From the NCBI GenBank assembly GCA_947561585.1, contig CANNZV010000428.1:186001-250000 (forward strand): a stretch of 64,000 bases of DNA, in the 5' to 3' direction. Position numbers and translations under genes: made by a program. The notes below the pieces were generated by a model. That model ran no database searches, was not told the DNA's origin, and worked only from the letters and a program-made list of their open reading frames with translations. Below are positions 19,752 to 32,200 of this stretch, piece by piece. Positions within the stretch are counted from its first letter, which is position 1. Each line of letters starts with the position of its first letter. This DNA comes from Caprella mutica (taxonomy: Eukaryota > Arthropoda > Malacostraca > Amphipoda > Caprellidae).

Positions 19752-21631
19752 CATATCCCACATGATGAGAGAAAAAAGATAGACCCTAAAGCAAAAGTTT
19801 GCTGCTTACTAGGATATGGATCAGTTACTAAGGGATATAGGCTGTATGATATTGAAACTAAAAGAATTTTCAATTCCAGAGATGTGAGCTTTGATGAATC
19901 AAAGATACCTAAGAGGCTCATTGATCCAAAATTACCATCCACTCCATTGGCGCCGCCTTCATGAGATTCAAAGGAAGACAACCTTGCTGATGAACTTCCC
20001 ATAATTCAACCACCTGTTGATTTACAGGTGGTTCAACCAGCTGATGAACAACCAGAGGTGCAACCTGTGCTCAGACAGTCTACACAAGTGCGTAGGGCAC
20101 CTGACTGGTATGGTGAATGGGATTTTTCTTAAGAAGGAGGTTTCGTTAGTAAAATGATGACTGAACCCAATACTGTAAAGGAAGCTAGGTGTAGTCTTCA
20201 ATCTTCTGAATGGCAGCTAGCCATGGAGCGTGAATTAGATGCTTTTGATAAGCATAAAGTTTTTGAACTAGTCGAGCCTAACTAGAACATGAATGTTATT
20301 AACTCTAGATGGGTGTTTAATCGTAAATTGGGACACGATGGTAAAATAAGTTCTCATAAGGCTAGATTAGAAGCACAAGGGTTCTCACAGAGATTTGGAA
20401 TAGATTATGACGAAACTTTCGCACCTGTAGTTAGATTTGAATCTGTGCGAACTTTGTTATCGTTGGCAGCTAAACATAATTTAGTAGTTCACCACATGGA
20501 TGTTAATTCTGCATTTTTGTAAGGAGAACTCGAAGAGAATGTCTTTAAGTGACAACCTACTGTCTATGTTAAAAAAGGAAAGGAGCACCATGTATGTAAA
20601 TTATATAAATCAATGTATGGACTTAAACAGTCACCAAAATGTTGGAATGATTCTTTTGATGCTTATCTTAAAACCTTAGACTTTGTTCAATCTAAATGTG
20701 ACCCCTGTATCTATGTTAAGATGATTAATGATATCCCATGTATTGTGTCTGTATATGTAGATGATAAAATTATAGCATATAAGCACAATGATGACTTGAC
20801 AAAAATTAAAGCTGATTTAATTTCTAAATTTGAGATGAAAGATTTAGGACAGTTATCTTATTTCTTAGGTGTAAATGTTGTACAAACTAATGGTAAAATT
20901 GCCTTAAATAAATCTGCTTTTGTCAAATCACTATTGAATAGATTTGATTTCAATAATTGAAAGCCAAAGTCCACACCAGCTGATGTTAGTTCCTATCTTG
21001 AACAAACTGACATTACCTGACATTACATATGCTTTTAGTAATGTTTCTAAATTTTGTTCCAAACCAAATAGTAAACACTGGACAGCTGTTAAACGAATTT
21101 TCTGATGTCTGAAGGGTACTCAGAATCTTGGTATTATGTATGGAAATGATGAGTCAGAATTAGTAGGTTATTCTGACGCCGACTGGGCTGGTGACAGAAA
21201 TGATAGAAAGAGTACATCAGGATACTGTTTTTTGTTTAAACGATTCTATAATCTCATGGCGGTCTGTCAAACAGACTTGTGTAGCCCTTTCAACAGCAGA
21301 AGCTGAATATGTATCTCTTTCTGGCGCTGCTCAAGAAGCGGTATTTCCAAATAAGTTATTGTTAGATCTTAAGTTATCTAATAAGAATTCTTCAGTTGTT
21401 TTGTTTGAGGATAATCAGTCTGCTATATGTCTTGCTAAAAATCCTAAAAATCATCCTCGTACAAAACACATTGATATTAAGTATCATTTTGTTCGAGACT
21501 TAGTGTCCTCAAATGAAATTGAACTTAAATATTGTGCTAGTGAGGAAATGTTGTCTGATGTGTTTACCAAGCCACTACCTGCTGATTTATTTGACAAACT
21601 AGTTAAGTTGATTGGAATGATAAATGTATAA
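19752..21631 (+). pseudogene. Copia pol, 3' part: integrase C-terminus, reverse transcriptase, RNase H
   Basis: Continues the Copia integrase (KVCCLLGYGSVTKGYRLYD). Reverse transcriptase follows with SRWVFNRKLG, ARLEAQGFSQ, DYDETFAPVVR, MDVNSAFL, YGLKQSPKCWN and the catalytic SVYVDDKI at about 20746-20770. RNase H signs are STAEAEYVSL, LFEDNQSAICLAKN, TKHIDIKYHFVRD and DVFTKPLP. Order IN-RT-RH is diagnostic of Ty1/copia. Stops at 19962, 20283, 20521 and 20958 plus a frameshift near 21185 show decay, but the protein sequence is still clear. Confidence 0.92.
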
Positions 21632-21636
21632 CTCGT

Positions 21637-21649
21637 GTGAGAAGGAGAT
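21637..21649 (+). other. Copia polypurine tract
   Basis: TGAGAAGGAGAT immediately precedes the putative LTR start TGATGTATTAATA, as expected for plus-strand priming. Confidence 0.65.
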
Positions 21650-21945
21650 TGATGTATTAATATAATCACACTTTATTTGTTTACATTTTGCATATGTTGC
21701 ATTTAGCTAATGTATTTTAACTACTCAGTAGAATTGTCTTATGATAACATTTCCTGGTTTTATCTATGACTCATGTTGTATACCTAATTGTTTCCTGTTT
21801 TTTATTATATAAAAGGATGTGTAAATCTCTCTAGAGTCAGTTGTCTGCAGTGCATCGCAGAGCGATCACCTATATTAATCACTTATAATAAACTTATACT
21901 TTTTAACTTGTGAAACCCACTGTTCATTTAACCTATTTTTTATCA
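21650..21945 (+). repeat. Copia 3' LTR (about 296 bp)
   Basis: Begins TGAT and ends ATCA, a short inverted terminus. It contains TATATAAAAGG (about 21806) as a promoter-like box and AATAAA near 21887. It follows the pol end and purine tract directly. No 5' partner is in the window, so the right end is chosen by the terminus only. Confidence 0.65.
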
Positions 21946-23334
21946 GTATTCCCCTCAAAATAATATTCAAATCCATTAAGATTTTCTAATCCAATCATAG
22001 AAAATGGTCATTAAATTTCTAAATCATGTTCCAATTAAACTTTTTGTCTATTTCAGTTCAACCGTTCCATTTCTTCTATTCCAAAATTGAGTATTTGTAA
22101 AATACCAACTCAAAGGAAATTATGTTAAATGAAAAAGAATACGTACAATCACATCACCGGTAGTAATTAATTTCTTAGTCATCATAACTAGATACAATCC
22201 TTGCTAATTTTCAATTTCACCGCTATATTTCCTGTCCCACACAGTGGACACTTCACCTGCAATATTTCTGAAGTGCGTACGAAGCTTAACTACTATTTCT
22301 TATTTATTTATTGGCCAATTCTCAGCTGTGACAATAATTGCCTTACTTGCGACCAGAAGACGTGACAGTGTCACGTCTTGCCTTACTTGCGACCAGAAGG
22401 ACAAATTATGGAAGGACGGAGTATAGAAAGAAAAATGTATAAAAAATTGAAATAAGAGGGTGGGACTCTGGCATGGTTTGATAAAAAACGGAATGAGCCC
22501 ACCTACAATATTGAGCCCAAAACAATTGGGTCTAGGACAATTGGGCACCCAAGACAATAATTATTGAGCTCATAAAAATATGTGATAGCATTCTTCACTT
22601 TTTTCTGCAATCTTGTATTTCAGTATTTATAAGTTTAATTTTACTTCCAACGTGATCTTGCTCTATTTCTATTATATGCATAAATTAGAAATAGTAGGGT
22701 GACGATATTAAGTTGTACTGTGCATCGCTTGATTTAAGCTAACCTTCAAATTTGAATTGCATTCAGGTTACTAGGCAGATCTTTCAGGACACGGTTGAAG
22801 AAACTCCACACACAGGGTATAAAATATATTGTATTTAAGGTATTCAATGTTTTGATAGTTATAGCACGGATGTCATAAAATTATACCAGTAAAGGGTAGG
22901 AATAAAGTTATTAGAACTAAATGATCAAAATGTATTGTCTGACAATACATTAGAATGAGTATTTAAATAATTTCTATTGATGAAAAGCTTTAGTCATATT
23001 TGCTGTTTGGTGGTTGATGGTGGAGTCCCGAGTGTCATAAGTGACATCCTGAGAAAAGAAAATTAACATATGGAATTAGGTTAATAAAAAGTTAGGTAGA
23101 ATGGTATTCGGGGTAGAACTTTGTTATCGAACTGTTTAGTTAGCGTAATTTAATTAAAGGGATTCGAGTTTAATGAAGAGTATGATACAAATTATTATTA
23201 ATTGGTTATTGTTCTATATTGAATGGCATACATAAATTGCACATATAGAGCTGGTGGTAATTTTAATTAAGATTGTAGCTTTAAACTTTAAAGAAGTTAT
23301 ACTAAATTCTAAGTTATGGAAGAACCGGGTGAGT
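21946..23334. other. Spacer without recognised gene
   Basis: A short direct duplication (CTTGCCTTACTTGCGACCAG) occurs twice near 22339-22398. Open frames are short and show no domain. Confidence 0.5.
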
Positions 23335-23882
23335 TCACAAGCTGCATGTTGCTTATCACAAGCCTGCATGTTGCATATCACAAGCTGCATGTTGCTCATC
23401 ACAAGCTGAATGTTGCGTATCACTAGCTGCATGTTGCTTATCACAAGCTGTATGTTGCTCATCACAGGCTGCATGTTGCGTATCACTAGCTGCATGTAGC
23501 TTATCACAAGCTGCATGTTGCTCATCACAAGCTGCATGTTGGTTATCACAAGCTGCATGTTGCTTATCACAAGCTGCATGTTGGTTATCACAAGCTGCAT
23601 GTTGGTTATCACTAGCTGCATGTTGTTTATCACAAGCTGTATGTTGCTCACAACAAGCTGTATGTTCCTTATCACAAACTGCATGTTGTTTATCACAAGC
23701 TGTATGTTGCTCACCACAAGCTGTATGTTCCTTATCACAAACTGCATGTTGGTTATCACAAGCTGCATGTTGGTTATCACTAGCTGCATGTTGTTTATCA
23801 CAAGCTGTATGTTGCTCACAACAAGCTGTATGTTCCTTATCACAAACTGCATGTTGTTTATCACAAGCTACATGTTGCTTTT
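23335..23882. repeat. 21 bp minisatellite, about 25 units
   Basis: Unit CAAGCTGCATGTTGCTTATCA with variants in the last third (CTCATCA, GGTTATCA, TTCCTTATCA). Longer-range copies of groups of units are visible (23590-23700 recurs at 23770-23880), showing higher-order duplication. Both strands stay open over much of the array because the period is divisible by three; neither reading is called a gene. Confidence 0.92.
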
Positions 23883-25088
23883 ACCTATAAGTACAATAGG
23901 AATAAAGTTGAAGCTTAGGGAAACATTCACTGTCATGGATCCAAATAGAAAAGAAAGTAAAACCTACTAAAATAGAGGAAAGAGAAGGTGTTCATTTATT
24001 TGTAATTTACCACATAATTTTTATTACACATTACTTCATGTGTCAGTGAATTATAGGAGTGAAGTAAGTTAATTCCCTCGTGAAGATCAAAGTGACTGTA
24101 AAATAAAACTCAGGAGAGCAATTAATAAGACATGAAAATACCTGAAGCAATTTCAGGAGCGTTCAGGAAAATTAGAATTAAGTTGATAATTAAAAACAAA
24201 ATACAAAACATGTCAGTCTCATTTCAGCAGTGAATGTAGTGTCCGACAAAAATGAAGGACATGTTTTATAACAAAAACTGACGGAATTTTTAAGAATGTA
24301 TTCGTGTGTAAGGGCTTAGACACAAAAATTATTATTTTTTCTTTGCAAGGAATATTTAAAGATGTTATAAAATCCTCCTTCGAAATAAAGTACCAACCAA
24401 TCTGAGTTATCTGAAGTAAATTGAAATGCAAATAGGTTAAAGTATCTATCTAACATTTTCAGAATTTCCTTTGTCACATCATCAAGGTTCAAATGGCGTT
24501 ACTGTCAAAATCAACGAGAGACACTTACGACATAACTTTTCTTGACTTAGAGGTCTCCTCCAAACAATTTTTTTATTATTTTACTCAATGAGGCTAATGT
24601 TTCTTATAATTTTTCAGCAAACCCAATGATATTTGAAAGCATATTTTTAATTTATATTGATTTTAATTCCTTTAAAATCAATACACTTCAATACCCGTTT
24701 CACTTCTGACTTACTAATTTTCAGTCCTATGAAAGAGGATGAAAAGTTGTACTCCATTTGTTTTGAATGTGAAGTAGGTAGATATCATAAGTTCAATATT
24801 AAACATTCGTGTAAAAGTATAAGATAAGAAAAACTTGTTATAGAAACGTTTTTATACTTCAGGAAACAATTTTAATCTTAAACGAGGGCCGAAAACGTAT
24901 AATTTGTTTATAAATTCAAATTGGAAATCAAAACAAAGCGCAATGATTGCACATATGCAGAGTATTAAAAAATTTGAAACCATATAAAAAAAATATATAC
25001 CGAGCTGAAATTTTAGCGGTTTGCAGATTGGAAATAAGAATATAATATCATGTTATAATATTTTTTTTTATTGAGCCAGGTCTTTATA
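23883..25088. other. AT-rich spacer without recognised gene
   Basis: Only short open frames; no repeats, RNA genes or element ends recognised. Confidence 0.45.
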
Positions 25089-25946
25089 GGTGTAATGTTC
25101 GCATTTCAGTGACCGGACGATTCGTTACTGGAAGTTTAGTACCAAAACGTTTCGTCACCGGACGTTTTGTTAACTGACGTTTCGTAACTAGGACATTTCG
25201 TTACAAGTACGATTCGTTACCAGATTTCTCTTTTTTTTTCAAACTGGGATTTTTTTTAAATGGGTTGCAGACTACAATTTATACCAAACCCATATAATAT
25301 TAATTTATACTACTTTAAATAATAAGGTTTAACATGCATTTCGATCGTCTGCTAAGAATCTGATTATAAATTGATTATATTCAGAGGTATTAAAATTAAC
25401 AATCATCTCTTAATATCTTTGATTAAAAAAGTTAGATGTGAAAATATCATGGATGCCAATCTTTATAGAATTTAAATAACAAAAAAATTATTATATTTTT
25501 CCTCACATGGTTTAAAATGTGGTTAAGTCCGAGAACTCAGAGTGTTTGATATTTCCGAAAGGCTTTTAACGTTAGAGTAATTATCCAATTGACAGATATT
25601 ACATATTACCGAATGAAAATAACATTATGAAAAATAAACATACCTTCTGTAATTTTGCGATGATAATAAATATTTTCGATCATAAAAAGAAGACTATGTA
25701 CCTAGTTTAACAATTTAACTCTATATTTTTATTGTAATATTCTAAATTTCAGGTGATTTGGGTAAAAATAAAAAAAATATATAGGGTAAAAATATTTAAT
25801 ATATATTTATATAGTATATAATTATTTATAATGTATTGGATTGGTGTATTTTGCAGTCAATAACTCATTTCAACATTAAAAATATTTCTTTCTTGAACGA
25901 ATATTTAGTAACGAATCGTCCTAGTATACGGAAACGTTCCAGCACC
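25089..25946. mobile_element. Word-terminated TIR element, GGACGATTCGTTAC type
   Basis: Left end GGTGTAATG then a run of degenerate words (GGACGATTCGTTAC, AACGTTTCGTCACC, GGACGTTTTGTTAAC, GGACATTTCGTTAC). The right end, inverted, reads GGTGCTGGAACG and then GGACGATTCGTTAC. The interior is AT-rich with no transposase. Ends share GGTGCT and GGAC-x-TTCGT words with the elements at 26521-27517 and 41001-41922. A target duplication was not found, so boundaries are approximate. Confidence 0.6.
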
Positions 25947-26520
25947 CCAAATTTCATATTCATTTGGTCCAATCATTTCATTTCGAGTAATCCTCTGTTA
26001 TTTGTTTTATTTATTTTCACTCCACTTGATAAATAATAATGATAGAGTATATGATGTTAGAAAGAAAAAGCTACTTTAGCAGGTGAGTAATTATTAACAA
26101 TTAGTTGAAGACTCCCTTTCCTCCCGTCTTTCTTGTTATCTGTTTTCATCCCACAAGACACTGATTTCTCGATCGGAAAAATACCAAATTATTTCAATGA
26201 TCCGACGAGTAAATTAGGCTCACGTGACAATAATATACCCTTTGTTATTTACGATATTTTGGGAAATATAAATAATAATAAAAACCTAACTGAGAAAAAA
26301 TATTTCGGAAGGTAGCAATAAGAACAAAATGAAATCGCAAGTATTAAAAGTATCAAGTCAAATTATTAAAATTCAAATGCAAATAAAAAGTATCATATTC
26401 TATTTATATAAATTTAATTCAATCATTTGAATAACTATTAAACTTTAACAATATATAGCAATCGTTTAATATTGAACATAATATTTCCTACCAATGACAC
26501 ATGATTAGCTGAAAACTTTT

Positions 26521-27517
26521 TTTACGACGGACAATTCGTCCCCTGACAATTCGTCGCCGGACAATTTGCAGCCATTGGAAAATAAAAGAGTTTCAATTTA
26601 TAATATAATTATAATTGCATTCAAATGAATGGAGCTAATTTTTTTTCAATAAAATAAGTTGTTGGTGTAATGCCCTTTTACCTATTAATTACGAATAAAA
26701 TGTAATTGTATATATTTATACAATCATATTTTTAATATAATAATATTTTTATTTATACAAACAAAAAAAAATTGAAAAGGATATTACTATCATTCTACTC
26801 ATCATTGAATGATTCGCTCAGTTTATTTCATCCAAATTTGTTGTTTTTAATTGATGCTTTAAATTTAAGTAGAGAAGAAAATCAAGCTATTACTAAATTT
26901 CAATAAATTCTCAAAGTGCTAAAATCCATTAAAAAATAAAATACAGGGATAAGAATAAACAATAAATTACAGGGATAAGAATAAACAATAAATTACGATG
27001 CAAATAATAAAGTATTTCTTTTGATGGCCGTTGGTCACAATATAATTTTTTAAATAATTTTCGGTATTTTTCATATCTCAAATCAAAAATAATATTGCCT
27101 ACAGTTTGCAAATCTTTAACATAATTTGTTACCTTTTTTGTTTGAAAATTGATATGGTAATAATGAATAAATTTTTTGTACTGCCAACAAAGAGAAACGG
27201 TTAACAATGTGTTACAGTTCAGTCTTGTTTCAGTGATTTTATACATGAATTGTTAACATTTTCTTTGATACATTATAACAATGTTGAATATTCATTTGTT
27301 TTTCTATAATGTCTACATGAGCATTTAAAATATTATCTTTTATTTATTTTTGAATATACTAGTTCAGTAAGAATTATATTATACAAAAAAATGTTTTACT
27401 AGTTTCATTTGTTATTCAGAAGAAAATTATATATTATAAAATTATATCTCTTTTATTTTCAATCGGCTTCGAATTGGCCGGGGACGAATTGTCAAGGCGA
27501 CGAATTGCCCTAGCACC
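26521..27517 (-). mobile_element. Word-terminated TIR element, GGACAATTCGTCGCC type, copy 1
   Basis: Left end has GGACAATTCGTCCCC, GACAATTCGTCGCC and GGACAATTTGCAGCC. The right end inverted reads GGTGCTAGGGCAATTCGTCGCC, TTGACAATTCGTCCCC and GGCCAATTCGAAGCC. Between lies about 900 bases of AT-rich DNA closely related to 41001-41922 in the opposite orientation. It carries an open frame on the minus strand described separately. No target duplication was recognised. Confidence 0.7.
26929..27246 (-). CDS. Short conserved frame inside the word-terminated element
   Basis: A 105-codon frame starting MYKITETRLNCNTLL, Lys/Tyr/Phe-rich with three Cys in the first half. The same frame occurs in the copy at 41284-41499, where the first 70 or so residues are nearly the same before a stop. 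I do not recognise a domain. Conservation could simply reflect recent common ancestry of the two copies; a truncated transposase or accessory protein is possible. Confidence 0.3.
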   Translation of the reverse strand: MYKITETRLNCNTLLTVSLCWQYKKFIHYYHINFQTKKVTNYVKDLQTVGNIIFDLRYEKYRKLFKKLYCDQRPSKEILYYLHRNLLFILIPVIYCLFLSLYFIF

Positions 27518-28514
27518 GTTATAACTATAGCAAGAACTGAATTTAACCTTTTAATGGGCAAGCTAAAGGGTTAAAGCTTCTTTTGTATAGCATGGACTGC
27601 ATTTCAATTTTTGATTCAATATTTTGGATACATGTTTTACTTTAGCTTCAGTTACACTCTATTATTACATCACAGGAAATAGCAGAAAACGTTGTTTTTC
27701 AAATTTTTAATGAAAAGTACAATAGAATTATGAGTTTCCAAAGAAAAAAATATTTTATTTCAAAATAAATAGGAAAAAAAAATACACGAGAATAATTAAA
27801 ATAATAGTTATTTAAGTTTTCGTACATACTACCTTTAGGTCAGATATTATCCTGAATTTCTCACTATAGTTCCGAGGTAAACAAGAACCCAACAAACATA
27901 TGAATGTCGATTCGATGCCGTTTGCTGTCGAATTCGTAGCGCTAACGGTGGGTATCGACTTAGCAACCATTTCGACTCATAGTAGACATCGGAATGTCTG
28001 TTTCTAAATTATATCTGAATTTACACTTCGAGTAGAAACACGAAAACCGATACATGGTTTTAACAGCATCATCTTGACGTCGGCATATCTGTTTCCAAAC
28101 GATATCTGAATTTATACTTCGACCAGAAGTGCGAAAACAGATACGTACTTTTAAAAGAATCGTTTCAAATTTGGAAATTCATTTTCTTATCTTCCTGTTT
28201 TATAATGAGTATAGAAACGTAGGAATTATTTCTATTCAATTGGATTGTACCTTTCTATATAACATACGTTGTGCTCCCTTTAAACTATACCCAATAATTA
28301 ATCCACTTATAGGGAAATACGGCAGTTGTAAAGGTAGGATCGGACAATGGCAAGCTAGGGCGATTGTACACTGGATTAACGTAAAGTAAGCAATATTGGA
28401 ACATCGGTTGTTGAATATATTGTTCCTCCAGTACCGTAAAAATGAAATGGATAACCATATAAAGTGATTTTTCGATAGCCAGTGCATTTATTGTTATGAA
28501 TCTATTCTAAACTG

Positions 28515-29010
28515 CTTATAATAAGCCCCGAGGGTTTCCTGAAGCTGTCTTTGGTGAACATAAGAGAAGTGAGGTGGCGTCCCTTGGAAACCAAAAACTG
28601 TTGTAATTTGGATTATGTATTGTCTATTTTATGTTTACCATGTGTATAGTGTTTTTAATTCTCCATGCAGTTTTAGAGGATAGCGCTAGGGTTACGCTCC
28701 GCAATTACGTACGAGGTCTTAGATTTTGTGTTAAGTAGGCTCGTAGACTTCATTTACTATTACCTCTTCTTTTCCCTCTTCCATCCTTGAGTGCAGCCAC
28801 CGGTGCTTGTGAACATTTTTTTCACATCCTCGGTAAGTGACAGCATTCACGGAGTAGCTTTTCAGCATCCATGAGCGTCGTGACTTTTTCCATGGAGCCA
28901 CTTTCCTTTCTGACTGCTTCTTCCAGTCCCTTGTATTTCATTTCCTTTTGACGTCAGTGACATGGCCTTTAGTACAGAAGCAGACGTTAAACCTATACTA
29001 AACGTAGAGG
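28515..29010 (+). repeat. Dispersed SINE-like repeat, copy D
   Basis: Carries AAGCTGTCTTTGGTG, TTTTAGAGGATAGCGCTAGG, GGCTCGTAGACTTCATTTAC, GCAGCCACCGGTGCTTG, CATGGAGCCACTTTCC, TTCCAGTCCCTTGTATTTC and GCAGACGTTAAACC in the same order as copies A and C. Confidence 0.65.
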
Positions 29011-30480
29011 CTATTTAACACGTTCCATTTTAAAATAAATTCTGTGTTATCGGATGGTTCCCCATTTTCGAATATGTAAGAAATAAATATAATAATTATT
29101 ATTATTCAATTCTGACATGAATTGGCATCCATGATACCAGTACGTAAAATACAAGTTTAGAAATAAAAATGATTAGACAAATAATTTTTCTACGTAAATT
29201 ATGCGGAACCCCATATCCGATAACTTGAGGTTTCACAGTGCCAAAAGCTGCAAATGAGACGATTAAAATTCAGTGATTCACATTATAGATAATTAAACTT
29301 AAAGTGGTAATCTGACTCAATAAATCTATATATAATAATCATTATTTAACTAATATTTCAATTGGTATCATACCTTCAGCTATTATGTTACTAATTAAAT
29401 AGTAATTATTATATTTTCCTTTATCACGTGTTCGAAAATATATACCCTATTAATAACTTGGAACATAAACTGTATTACTAAAATTATTTCACAGAGCACA
29501 AAATTCCTGTTTTATATAACAAAATTATATAAGTCAAAATGTCAAACTAATTACTCAACTATTATGACCGTTATTTACTGAGTGAGAGTTAGTTTACGGT
29601 CAATTTTTAATTAATGCATTCATTACTTTGAACTTTCATCACGGAGCTTTCATCTGTATTCTAAGTCGTGGCCTCAAAACATTTTCATTAATTTGAACTC
29701 ATAGAGAACGAAATTTTTAAGGAGTTACATTTCTATAAAAATTTGACCAACTCATAACTATTTGAAATAAGAATAAGTTGTGATTTTGGTTATATAAGCG
29801 GTGCTTTCCTGTATTGTTCTATTCACTTTAAAATTTCTTTAAAGGTCCTCTCCAGGCTCCGGGGAAAAAATGAGTTTATAAAAAATATTATAGAACTAAG
29901 GTTTACGATCATTATTCTGCAAACCGCATACAATTCATTTCAGTATGTATTTCAATATATTTCAATATTTGCTATTAAAGTTTTTTAATACTATGTGAAC
30001 AGCAATCGAGCGAATCTCCAACTTGACGCTGAGAAAGAAGATTGTACACTCTTTGTTTTGATTTCAAATTTAGATTTTTAAACAAACAATGCGTTTTTGG
30101 CCTTCTTTTAAGATATTAATTGTTTTTAAAAGTATATAAACGTTTCTATAATATGTTTATCCAAATTTAAACCTTTAAACGAATAATAAATAGATTTATT
30201 AAACCAAATACCTAGTTGACAATCAAAACAAATGGTGTACATTCTTTTTCTTCAGGCTGAAAATTTCCTAAATTAGTAAGTCGGAAGTAAAATAGGTTTT
30301 GTAGAGTTTCAATTATAAAAATCTTTAAAAGCATATAAAATTAAAGATAAGCTACCAAATTCGATGTGGTTTGCAGCAAAATGATAAGAAACGTTAGCCT
30401 CGTTGATTAAGGCAATAAAAATATTTGCTTGGTGGGGACCTTTAAGTTTCTCCGGGTCGCTTAATATCAAAAATTTTTTA
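29011..30480. other. AT-rich interior of the 3.1 kb element
   Basis: No gene or repeat recognised; short open frames only. Confidence 0.45.
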
Positions 30481-30481
30481 T

Positions 30482-30650
30482 AGTAAAATGCATCCACGGT
30501 GGCAAAGTGGCAGAGCTGCTGGTACGAGGACGGATAGACCCACGATCGATTCCCGGACACATCACTTCATTTCTTCTCATTTAATTTATATATAATATTA
30601 TGTAACATAAATCAAATCGATATGCATCTAAATGTACAGTACGTTATATT
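30482..30650 (+). repeat. tRNA-headed SINE, copy 1
   Basis: A tRNA-like head has an A box in TGGCAAAGTGGCAGAG (about 30500) and a B box GATCGATTCCC (30544-30554) at normal spacing, which would promote RNA polymerase III transcription. After it comes the body ATCACTTCATTTCTTCTCAT and TTAATTTATATATAATATTA, shared with the copy at 34149. It is not a functional tRNA, since the arms do not pair cleanly. Confidence 0.6.
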
Positions 30651-31439
30651 AATGAAGTAAGAGTTTTCAATTTTAATTTATTTATTTATTGCATGCAAGT
30701 GGATATCGTTTCGAAGCATATTAGATATATAATTAGGCGCCTGTTCGATGCAGAATCCCGATGTATGTTAGATGTCGTAATTTATCTTTCTATTCAACGC
30801 TGCTATAACGGTATCGCTTCGATGCTAAATATACTTAATATGATGCGGTTTAGCGGTGCAAACGGATATCGGATTGATGTCTACTTGATGTCACCATGTC
30901 TAATTTGTTACTGGTATTCGATGTCGGAGAAGAGGTTATACATAGTCGTTTAGACATCGAATAGATACACTCATGTTTGCTGGGAAAGTTACATGAATCA
31001 ATGATTATTAAAATTTAGTCATTTTAAACATGGATTCGGAGACATAGATATAACGGAAGATATTATGTATAACGATATGCTTCTGTTTTTGAAAGAAGAA
31101 TATATTTGCCTTGTTATTATGTACATATATGCAAAAGGCGAAAATATTTATATATTGCACTAGTTACAGCTAGAGAGATATCCGTGAATAAAAATACTCG
31201 AATGTATTTCACTATTAAGAAGAATTGAAAATTAAGGTAAATATACCCGGGGAGAATATTATGGTGGGGTCATAGAAGATTATGGTGGACAAACATTATA
31301 GGGGGCTAGATATTACGTGATTATAGATAATATTCGATAAATATCATCCTTGTGCAAAACATCCTATAAACATCTATTATCACCGTAATATTTCCCGACC
31401 ATGATGTATAGTAGATTATATCAACCAAAATCTCCGGAT

Positions 31440-32200
31440 GTTTTCTGATAATGTTCCTTATATGAACTTCTATGAATGAACCATCTTAAATCTACGAAGA
31501 TTTTCTGATAATAATCCTACTATGAATTTGAATGGCTGTAACATCTTAAATCTGCGAAGATTTTCTGATAATAATCCTACTATGAATTTGAATGGCTGTA
31601 ACATCTTAAATCTGCGAAGATTTTATGATAATATTCTTTGTATAAACTTCTTTGACTGATCCATCTTAAATCTCCTAAGATTTTCTGATAATATTACTCA
31701 TATGAACTTCTATGACTGAACCATCTTATATTTCCGAAAAATTTTTGATGGTATTTCTTATATGAACTTCTATGACTGATCCATCTTAAATCTTCGAAAA
31801 TTTTCTGATGGTATTTCTTATATGAACTCCTATGACTGATCCATCTTAAATCTTCGAAGATTTTCTGATGGTATTCCTTATATGAACTTCTATGATTGAA
31901 CCATCTTAAATCTCCAAAGATTTTCTGATGGTATTTCTTATATGAACTTCTATGACTGATCCACCTTAAACCTCTGACGATCTTATGATGATATTCCATA
32001 TATGAACTTCTATGATTGAACCATCTTAAATCTTCGAAAATTTTCTGATGGTATTTCTTATATGAACTTTTATGACTGATCCATCCTAAAATCCGAAAAT
32101 TTTCTGATTATATTTCTCATATGAACTTCTATGACTGAACCATCTTAAATCTTCGAAGATTTTCTTATGATATTACTTATATGAACTTCTATGACTGATC
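31440..32200. repeat. 60 bp tandem repeats in the left arm of the foldback element
   Basis: About 12 units of CCATCTTAAATCTTCGAAGA / TTTTCTGATGGTATTTCTTA / TATGAACTTCTATGACTGAT with substitutions; two neighbouring units (31500-31620) are identical. The minus strand is open through five units (31694-31999) merely because 60 is divisible by three. The right arm has only three to four such units, so the arms are unequal. Confidence 0.9.

Larger units (their letters stand above)
27888..30984. mobile_element. TIR element of about 3.1 kb (CCCAACAAACAT ends)
   Basis: Left CCCAACAAACATATGAATG and, inverted from the right, CCCAGCAAACATGAGTGTA, both followed within 15 bases by ATTCGATG. Subterminal areas on both sides are full of GATGTC/GACATC and ATATCGG-type words. 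No transposase frame is found. It contains a SINE-like repeat (28515-29010) and a tRNA-headed SINE (30482-30650). No exact target duplication was seen, so the assignment is tentative. Confidence 0.5.

Noticed and set aside
23214..23970. Two long overlapping frames on opposite strands
   Set aside because: Both are translations of the 21 bp minisatellite.
28129..28389. 86-codon frame with a shadow on the other strand
   Set aside because: No domain, lies in AT-rich transposon interior, no copy elsewhere in the window.
31694..31999. 101-codon repeat protein on the minus strand
   Set aside because: It reads through 60 bp tandem repeats of the foldback element.
31440..32200. CRISPR-like array of regular repeats
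   Set aside because: Units are contiguous 60-mers without unique spacers, and the context is eukaryotic transposons.
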